From: Anniella stebbinsi
Taxonomy: Eukaryota > Chordata > Lepidosauria > Squamata > Anniellidae
Direction of reading: 5' to 3'
NCBI GenBank assembly: GCA_029215795.1
Contig: JARDYH010000001.1
Coordinates: 188,425,654-188,489,653 of the forward strand
DNA: 64,000 nt
The translations under genes were made by a program, and so were the position numbers. Under the pieces are notes generated by a model. That model searched no databases and had not been told where the DNA came from. It saw nothing but the letters and a program-made list of their open reading frames with translations. Shown in pieces: positions 56,482 to 64,000 of the stretch. Numbering within the stretch: position 1 is the stretch's first letter; each line of letters starts with the position of its first letter.

Positions 56482-58088
56482 GTCCCAGGCCTCCTGAAAG
56501 AGGCGGCAGTGAGACCACTCCTAAAGAAATCTTCCCTGGACCCTGAAAATCTTAATAACTACAGGCCTGTAGCAAATGTTCCATTCCTGGGCAAGGTCCT
56601 GGAGCGGGTGGTTGCGAGCCAGCTCCAGGCACTCTTGGATGAGACTGATTATCTGGATCCATTTCAGTCGGGTTTCAGGCCTGGTTTTGGTACGGAAACA
56701 GCCTTGGTCGCCCTGTATGATGACCTATGTCGGGAGAAAGACAGGGGGAGTGTGACTCTGTTGATTCTCCTTGAACGCTCAGCGGCTTTCGATACCATTG
56801 ACCATGGTATCCTTCTGGGATGACTGGCTGAGTTGGGAGTGGGAGGCACTGCATTGCAGTGGTTCCGCTCCTACTTGGTGGGTCGGCTCCAGAAGGTGGT
56901 GCTTGGGGAGCATTGCTCGGCCACGTGGATTCTCCAGTATGGGGTTCCGCAGGGGTCAGTTTTGTCCCCCATGCTGTTCAACATCTACATGAAACCGTTG
57001 AGTGCAGTCATCCGGAGTTTTGGAGTGCGTTGTCATCAGTACGCTGATGACACGCAGCTCTATTTCTCCTTTTCATCTTCATCAGGTGAGGCTGTGGATG
57101 TGCTGAACCAGTGCCTGGCTGCGACAATGGACTGGATGAGGGCTAATAAACTGAAACTCAATCCAGACAAGACTGAGACGCTGTTGGTGGGTGGTTCCGC
57201 TGACCGGATGGAGGGTGTTCAACCTGTTCTGGATGGGGTTGCACTCCCCTTGAAGGAGCGGGTTCGTAGCTTGGGGGTTCTCCTAGAACCATCTCTGTCA
57301 CTTGAGGCGCAGGTGGCCTCAGTGGCACGGAGTGCCTTCTACCAACTTCGGTTGGTGGCCCAGCTACGTCCCTATCTGGACAGGGATAACCTGGCTTCAG
57401 TTGCCCATGCTCTGGTAACCTCCAAGTTAGATTACTGCAGTGCACTCTATGTGGGGCTGCCTTTGAAGGTGGTTCGGAAGCTGCAGCTTGTGCAAAATGC
57501 AGCAGCCAGATTGATAACTGGAACCAGTAGGTTTGAACATATAAGACCTACTCTGGCCCGCTTGCATTGGCTGCCTGTATGTTTCCGAGCCCAGTTCAAG
57601 GTGCTGGTTTTAACCTATAAAGCCTTACACGGCTTGGGACCACAATACCTGATGGAACGCCTTTCCCGACATGAACCTACTCGAACACTACGTTCAACAT
57701 CTAAGGCCCTCCTCCGAGTGCCTCCTCCGAGGGAACAAGAGAGAGGGCCTTCTCTGTGGTGGCTCCCCAATTGTGGTACGATCTCCCCGACGAGGCCCGC
57801 CTGGCGCCAACATTGTTATCTTTTCGGCGCCAGGTCAAGACTTTCCTCTTCTCTCAGGCATTTGGCAATATCTGAGGAGCCTGGGTTTGTTTTGTTTTGT
57901 TTTGTTTTTGTAGTCTTTTGAAGTGTTGAAGTGGTTTTTAAATGTACAGATTGTGTGTATGTTGTATGTTTTTGCTGTTTTAATTTTTGTATATTGTTTT
58001 TAATTGTTTTTAATCTTATGTAAACCGCCCAGAGAGCTTCGGCTATGGGGCGGTATACAAATGTAATAAATAAATAAATAAATAAATA
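56482..58088 (+). mobile_element. L2-like LINE copy, part right of the L1 insertion
   Basis: The best-preserved L2 coding region in the window. RT boxes in order: [53 protein letters not shown], then (after a TGA at 56821) VPQGSVLSPMLFNIYMKPL, QYADDTQLYFSF (active site), DWMRANKLKLNPDKTETLLV, LHWLPVCFRAQFKVLVLTYK. Damage is slight: TGA where the 41-kb copy has CGA, and a 16-base deletion near 57735 that shifts the last 60 or so codons. The tail is CCGCCCAGAGAGCTTCGGCT and (TAAA)n to 58088. Confidence 0.92.
56833..57921 (+). pseudogene. L2 reverse transcriptase, C-terminal 362-codon frame
   Basis: Contains the YADD active site (QYADDTQLYF) and the complete thumb/C-terminal domain up to the 16-base deletion near 57735. 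After that the frame reads WLPNCGTISPTRPAWRQHCY instead of the APQLWNDLPVEARLAP-type ending seen at 32.1 kb. It is separated from the N-terminal RT half (56509-56823) by one in-frame TGA. It could not make a full protein, but it is close to intact. Confidence 0.85.
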
Positions 58089-58089
58089 G

Positions 58090-58500
58090 AAGCCTAACTG
58101 GCTCTGTTTAGCTGTGGAAATAAATGGGGTTGGAGGTGGGGTGGAGAACCAAGACAGCGATTGGCCATGGGTGTCTCTGTGGTCACTTTACATGCTAATA
58201 GCTGGGTCCTGATTGGTTCAGGTGAACCATATTTGGACATGGGGCAGAGTGGTCCTCCTGGATGCCCTCCCTTGGCACAAGCAGCATGCGCATGCACCCA
58301 CTGCTCTGACAAGACCTGTGAGAGCGCTGACTGCAGTACTGAGCACGCACAATCCAGGAAGCAGCCGTTCCAGCCAGCTAAAACCATGGGGGGGGGGGGG
58401 AATCTACATGTCATGGTGGAGGCGCCTCCAATCACTTGTAGTGTGCTCGGAAGCCTTTTGATGCACATGACGTTCATTTAAATCTGCCCCGCAGCGCTGA
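58090..58500. other. Intergenic, no gene seen
   Basis: About 400 bp of moderate GC with a G run (58388-58399) and chance ORFs on both strands. Confidence 0.4.
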
Positions 58501-58559
58501 ATCACCACAAGAAAAAAATGCATTTTTAACATGTCTTAATTCGATGTAACCCAATTTAT

Positions 58560-60440
58560 GTGAGACTGTGTGTTTATTTTTTTTAATTCAATTTTTTAAA
58601 TTATTTTCAGACAAAGATAAAACTTACAAGGACACACAGCATTTAAAACGAGCCTCCTACCTTCCCCACAGCAATTATGTAAATGCCACATTTTCTCTTG
58701 CAGAAATTTTCATTCACAAAAAATCATTCCCCCTTCTTCCCCTCTTGCTAAAAGTAAAATAACTAAAGTTTCTTTTCTTTTTAAAAAATGCTTTTTCCCT
58801 CTCTTCTTTCTTTTAAACAATTTTTTTACTTGAATTCCCAGATGTTCCACTCCTTTTATATAAAATTTTCAAATGCATATTTTCATTTCATTGTTAACAT
58901 ACCTAATTTCTTTCCCTCATTTCCCCTCTCCCATATCTCCAAGGTTTTTTTATTTTCTACTCTTTCTTTTACAACATTAAGTTTATTCTTATACAATTTT
59001 TAACCCACTTAAAAGAACCAAACCTCTTTCTTTTCTAAACAAACTTTTTGCTAACATCCCCAGGTATACCACTCCTTTTATAGAGAATTTACAAATGTGT
59101 ATTACTTTTTATCTCATTATTAACATACCTAGTTTCTTTCCCTCACTTCTCCTCTCCCCAGAATCCCCAAGTTTTTTATTTTCCACTCTTTTTTTTCTCA
59201 CAACAATATTAAGCTTATTCTTATTATAAGCATATATTAAAGTTTCCACAATTTTTATCCCACTTAAAAAAACAAAACCCAGAGGAAATAGAAAGCTCCA
59301 ACTTCACTCCAAATCCTAATCAAGTGCCTTTTTATCCAGCTGACATCAGAGTATTTTCCAACCTGTTTCAAAAGGGAAATCTTTTTAAAATTTTCCTGCC
59401 AGCCCCTTTGGGTTTCGTCCTGTAAACGTCTTACATCCCTTGACTGATGGAGTAATCCATCAAGACATTGCTCTCTGCTTTGATTTTGCACTCGCAGCTT
59501 TTTGTCTAAAAATAAACGTCCTTTTTTTTTTTTTATCGCTGGTACAACCTTTTCAAGCCTTAATCCATCACAGAATTCTTTCGAAAACACCCTTGGAAAT
59601 CCTTTTTCTTTGTTGTCCAAAAAGCCTTTAGCCTCATCAGATCCTTGTTTTATGGTAAAGTCCAAGTTTTTCCTTTCTTGCACCTTCTCTTGTTCTGGTT
59701 CTGTGTCTTCAGCAGCCATCTTTGTCCCTCATAGTTCCGTCTTATTTTTACACTCCCATTTCACTGCAATGTCATCCATTTTGTCACATAGTTGTTGAAA
59801 ACAATTTTGCATACATAATGAAAGCCTTTTTTCTCAATGCTCTGTTTCTCCCCGCCGCTTTCACAGGAGTTCCTCTCAAAAGGGAAGAGGCAATTGGTTA
59901 TGTATTTTCCCACCTCTCTTTCTTCCTTATTGCTTTTTTAAAAAGTTCATATGTAAATTAAACATCTGCGATTCCCTTCGTAGGTTCAAAGCTTTTTTTT
60001 AAAAAAAGAAAATATTTTTTACACAAAAGGTAAGATGACTCACCCACAAGATGACGCAAGATATCATTTTCTTTTTCCCCTGCAGGTTTTGCTGCAGTAG
60101 AAATACCCCTTCTCAGCTAGATGTTACCCTTCTTGGGGAATGAATGCCTGGCCAATCTTATGCCTTCTCAGGTCCGGAACGGCTTGTGAGCGATGGACAC
60201 CTGCATTTCCTCCCTCTTCTGCTGTCTTTCCGACGAAATTTCCATTTCAACTTCATTACCACATCAAAGGGTTTACGAGATACTTAATGGCCTGCTTTTT
60301 GCATCCCCCTTTAATCTGGGAAAATTAACTCCATCTGAGAGCCCCCAGATGGCAGCTGAGCCATCCAGTTCCGCAGAGCTCACAGCTTGCGGCACCAACC
60401 GGTCATTGCATTAACCGAAAGTCTGAGACTCCCCCTCCCC
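58560..60440 (-). mobile_element. Probable L1-type non-autonomous retroposon
   Basis: The minus strand has a GC-balanced 5' leader (60440-59720), a 151-codon frame starting in GATGGCTGCTGAAGACACAG context, then about 700 bp of A-rich 3' sequence holding two direct repeats of about 230 bp (59272-59025 and 59015-58800), and an A-rich end near 58575. Layout and composition fit an L1 5' UTR plus ORF1-like start fused to a 3' region. No target duplication was found, so the ends are approximate. Confidence 0.5.
59264..59719 (-). CDS. 151-codon ORF of an L1-like retroposon
   Basis: Starts MAAEDTEPEQEKVQERKNLD, highly charged and probably helical in the middle (KKLRVQNQSREQCLDGLLHQ, SRDVRRLQDETQRGWQENFK), ending with a hydrophobic LWVLFF. 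Charge and helix would suit an L1 ORF1-like coiled-coil protein, but I recognise no RRM or C-terminal domain and it is shorter than L1 ORF1. No introns or host context. An internal A11 run (frame sensitive) is kept in frame. Function unknown. Confidence 0.4.
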   Translation of the reverse strand: MAAEDTEPEQEKVQERKNLDFTIKQGSDEAKGFLDNKEKGFPRVFSKEFCDGLRLEKVVPAIKKKKGRLFLDKKLRVQNQSREQCLDGLLHQSRDVRRLQDETQRGWQENFKKISLLKQVGKYSDVSWIKRHLIRIWSEVGAFYFLWVLFF

Positions 60441-60444
60441 TTAC

Positions 60445-61671
60445 TTACTACACTGCCTCTCCATATATGGTTCCCCTCTGTTCGAGCTTCTTAGCCAATG
60501 GCTGAGAAGGTGAACTTTAGGCGCGAAGTGCAGCCATTCTGTAGGCACAGTTTTTTGTATTGCCAGTTGCTCATAGTTCAGTTTGGTGTTAAATCTTAAG
60601 TACTTCCATGTTTTGGTTTTTTTAAAAAAAATAATTTCTGTGCATCTGCACGTGTGCACGCTCGCAGGGCCTTTTTGGGTGGGTAACTGACCAGATCTTC
60701 CCTACATCTACTCCACTAATTCCCCTCCCTTCGTCCAGACCCCCCCCCCCCACACACACACAGAGGTTTGGAACTTTTTGTTCCAAACAACATCTCAATG
60801 TATCACTGCTAATTAAGCCACTTACCCTTTCAGAATTCTTTCATGATAACTCTTTTTAAAATGGGAAAATATCTACAGTGGTTTTTGTTTTTCCTCTCGC
60901 TGTCTCGAATGCAAGGAAACCCTTACCCATATATAGCAAAACACTGAGGGAACAGATGGGTAGATTGGGAGAGAGATGGTTACCTTCATTTTCCAATTTA
61001 AGTCCTTGCAGGATGCGTATGACATTGAATTTAATATTCTCCTGTGTTAGGTCAATGGGTTATGGCGTGGGAAGTCATACTTAGTCCTCTATATCCCCCT
61101 CCTTGTTAAACAGTTGTTAAAGCTTGTTTTCAAAACATAGCCTTTTCAGCTGCATTTTCATATATTTTCACAGCGATCAAAAAGTTCTGTCTACTTCTGC
61201 TACAGTACTGGCCATGCTGTGAGTCTTCCTAGAAACTGCATTCCAAGCCTTTACAGTGCAGTCATCATTGAGTGAACAGAACCTCAGATTGCTAATGGCG
61301 AGGCAATTTCAAGTAATGTTGCTAAGTACCAGAGAGTATATGGAGAGGATATTGACGGTTATAAAATTCAATAGGAGAGACCCCCCTTTCTATCAATTAC
61401 TTTATCATCCTCCCTTCCTAAGAAAGACATAATATGCAATTTCGATAGAAAAAACAAAGTTGCAGGACTGGGTTTTTTTTGCAAAGGATTCCCGCCCCCC
61501 CCCCCCCTCAATCTGCTCAAAGTTATTTTCCAATAGTCTCTTTCCTGGAAATGGAGGATGCAACAGAAATTTATAGAAACTTTGGTCTGTCCTATTGAAT
61601 TGCATATCATACTATATCATCTCAATGTACTCTCTGCCAGTTAGCAACATTAACATCAGTTGTCTCTCCAT
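60445..61671. other. Intergenic, no gene seen
   Basis: T-rich sequence with C runs at about 60740-60750 and 61495-61507. Only short ORFs and no recognised repeat. Confidence 0.45.
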
Positions 61672-62072
61672 TTCAGCTATATACAATGGTTTTTACTTTT
61701 AATAAATCATTTTAAGTAAAATAATGTGTCCTTCCTTACCATTTGTGATTTGTGGGGGAAGTGCTTCATTTACCGGTGCCTAAATGCTTAGCCGTTGATT
61801 GGTGGGGAAGAAAGAGGGGCTAAGGAGGAAATGGGCGAGTGAACTACAACACCCACAATGCTTAGCCCTATACTCATTGTAAAAACGAAACAGAAAGAGA
61901 CGGACAGAAGGGTGTGAGACCGCACACACCACTTTGAAGACTGAAAAATGTTTCTCCTGTAACGTGAGTACTCCTTAATGTGGCCTAAGGCGTTTTGGAA
62001 TGCACCTATTTGGAACATTTTAAAATATTATTTAAAATGTTTCAAGGTACAGTGTAGATAGGCTCTTAGAGA
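61672..62072. mobile_element. Family T DNA transposon, partial, inverse orientation
   Basis: Starts inside the element (GCTATATACAATGGTTTTTA) and ends at the terminal repeat CAGTGTAGATAGGCTCTTA. It matches 38066-38620 reversed with visible divergence (GTGGGGGAAGTGCTTCATTT). Confidence 0.75.
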
Positions 62073-62340
62073 GTATACTTAGTAGTGGGTCTATTCAGCT
62101 ACACATGGTATTCTTCAATGTTAGATTACAATGACATAGAGTGAAAGAGGAATATTTTATTTTTTAATGTTCTTGAAGTTATGGCTGGAATAACATTTCT
62201 CTCAAAATATGCTTTCCAGATAACAACAGTTGCCCTTCTTGCATCCAGATCTGTATCCTTCATCTTCATAACATGTGCAACGGGATTCTCCATTTCCATA
62301 ATGGCCAGTTGCAGTAAAGGGAGAGGAATATCATGGAGGC

Positions 62341-63990
62341 ACTGAAATTCTTGATCCCTTAGACATTTGGGGGGAACAGAAGATACAGGAGCAGCTGAGG
62401 GCACCGCACCGCAACATCGACTCCTATGAATTAATAGTCAGGGAAATGTGTAGCAGAGGGCACAATCGCACTGCAGGCAAGTGCAGGTGCAAAACAAAAT
62501 CTATGAGTTTGGAGTACCACAAAGTTGTGAATCACAATGCAAAATCAGGAAACAATGCTACAACCTGTCCCTACTTCAATGAGCTACACTCCATTCTTTG
62601 TGGTGATGTTACTGTGTGACGGAAGCGTGTCATATCAAGTCTTGAAATAACATGGACAGTGGCAATGACACACAGTACAACAGAGGACATAAACTCAGGT
62701 GAGTGCATGTACTCCAACTACATTAAGCAGCCCAACATCCAGCCCGTCCATCTTTTAAATCGTGGGAAGGGTGCGTTTGACGGAATGAACTACAGTTATG
62801 ATATCTATAGTTCCTTAGCTACTTTTTCATGTCTCAAATTGAGGCCAAGGATACATACTAATAAGTAACATAGAATGAAATATGTAGGTATAGTTATAAA
62901 CTAAAGTAGTGTTCTTTCCTCTTCTTCTCTCAGGAAACGATGAAGTGGGGGATACAGATACCAACAGTAGCATTGCGGACACAATGCAGGAAGCAAAGAA
63001 TGCTTTGGAGGAACAAGGTTTGTCTAAAAGTTACTTCTTCTGTACTAAAAAACAGGAAGTGTTAAGGCTGTGACTTTGCGTGCAATGTGTAACAGTTAAT
63101 ATGTCACTGTTAAAAATATATGCATATTTAGATCAGGTGTATTGTGTCTCATTCATTTACCAGAAGCACAAGCAAGCGGAAAGCCGTTGGTGACTTCACA
63201 GCTAGGAGAGGAGCATTGTGAACCTGGTAAAGAAATATTAATAACTATATTTATCTACATGATGTCCACAATAGCATTCACCTTTTATGCAGCAATGAGA
63301 CAATGTTGGCTCATATAACACTTCCTATCCACAGCGATTTTGAGATCTGCCTGCTACGCCAACACCAACCCATCTTTTTCCTATGTGTAGAAGTTTGCTT
63401 TTCTCCCAATATCAGTTATGAATGTTTTTTCTCTGCCCAGTGCTGCAGCCTATAAAGAACACATCGAACTGGTCCATCCCGTTTTTTGTCATCTGTAAAA
63501 TTGATAAGCATTCCCAGCAACTCCTCCTGCAAGTCAGTACTGAATGTGTGGATGAACAATGACCATTGGACTGTGTATCCTGCTGTGGAAACACTACACA
63601 GCTCATTAAAACAAGTGCACTCAATGTAGGGACTTGTGTGGTGTTTGGAGAAGTGAAGATTACCACGTATTTCAAAATCTGGCTTAACAGTTGCTTATAC
63701 TTCCCTTTCAGACCCTGGCATTCCTAAATCCAGAGGCATCATTATCTCCTGCAACACGCCTGGCAATGATAAGGAACTGCAAAATAAGGCGAGCAGCAAA
63801 CTGTACAGTTGAACGCTTCATGGATCACTGCTCGAGAGAGAATGATCAAACACGTGTGATGCAGAAGTTTTCAAGTTTTCAATGACTACCTGACGAAGGG
63901 AGGCTGCCTCTACAAGAGGCATTTAAAGCTCTTTCAAGGCGCATTAAAATTTTTACCTCGATGAGGCTTGGGCTGAAGCTGATCTTGAAC
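62341..63990 (+). pseudogene. Myb/SANT-like DNA-binding domain gene, decayed, four exon-like blocks
   Basis: Block 1 (62344-62698) reads EILDPLDIWGEQKIQEQLRA, PHRNIDSYELIVREMCSRGH, NRTAGKCRCKTKSMSLEYHK and SGNNATTCPYFNELHSILCG, the trihelix/Myb_DNA-bind_4 layout (WG..., CR.K.K.L..Y, C.Y..EL..ILG). A TGA at 62617 interrupts it just after GDVTV. It ends in a CAG|GTGAGT donor at 62698/62699. Block 2 (62934-63017), block 3 (63164-63226) and block 4 (from 63712) each start after AG with pyrimidine tracts, and blocks 2 and 3 are exact multiples of 3, so all junctions share phase 1. In block 4 a frameshift near 63745 is needed to reach SPATRLAMIRNCKIRRAANC. The N-terminal Trp also needs a frameshift (near 62337). 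Such multi-exon genes are numerous in reptiles and related to Harbinger transposon partners. This copy is judged inactive. Confidence 0.65.
63260..63565 (-). mobile_element. CR1 fragment inside the Myb/SANT gene, minus strand
   Basis: GACAATGTTGGCTCATATAA and TCTGTAAAATTGATAAGCAT, CCCAGCAACTCCTCCTGCAA match the CR1 at 4720-4830 in order. It lies between exon-like blocks 3 and 4. Confidence 0.65.
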
Positions 63991-64000
63991 GGGTGCATAG

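Noticed and set aside
62126..62404. 92-codon minus-strand ORF near the Myb/SANT relic
   Set aside because: It overlaps block 1 antisense, has no recognisable domain, and the plus-strand reading is explained by a known fold.

Overview
The window looks like nuclear DNA from a squamate reptile, most likely a lizard. The evidence is a mostly AT-rich background, vertebrate-type splice sites, one CpG island, and a dense mix of CR1, L2-like and L1 non-LTR retrotransposons, tRNA-derived SINEs and many short inverted-repeat DNA transposons, a combination typical of lizards and snakes. The species cannot be named from the sequence. There are no bacterial features.

Only one host gene is clear. The first coding exon of AGAP1 (an Arf GTPase-activating protein with GTP-binding-like, PH and ankyrin domains) lies on the minus strand at 15211-15394, inside a CpG island of about 15.03-16.15 kb that carries a ZNF143-type site and a palindromic CRE. 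Bases 1-15210 are therefore the start of AGAP1 intron 1. Bases from about 16.1 kb to the right end lie upstream of the gene and look intergenic.

Layout. 0-15 kb: intron with an old L2 fragment, a 1.3-kb minus-strand CR1, an L2 copy nested in a DNA transposon (family B), a pair of direct repeats (family D) and SINE scraps. 15-16.2 kb: AGAP1 exon 1 and promoter. 16.2-40 kb: family B copies, hAT-like MITEs, CR1, microsatellites, a GC-only tract, and a 378-bp inverted repeat whose arms look identical. 40-43 kb: an L2 copy with an inverted 5' part that keeps an endonuclease reading frame. 44-54 kb: SINE, minisatellites, a 1.07-kb hAT-like element with an exact 8-bp target duplication, and a 300-bp palindrome. 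54.6-58.1 kb: a second L2 copy interrupted by a fresh L1 with a 14-bp target duplication. 58.5-60.4 kb: a probable L1-type retroposon with a 151-codon frame. 62.3-64 kb: four exon-like blocks of a gene for a Myb/SANT-like DNA-binding protein, now carrying a stop and a frameshift.

Apart from AGAP1 and the Myb/SANT relic the window is a record of nested insertions, and the nesting gives relative ages: family B is older than the L2 and hAT copies inside it, and L2 is older than the L1 inside it. All identifications come from reading the sequence and from recalled family features; no database search was run.
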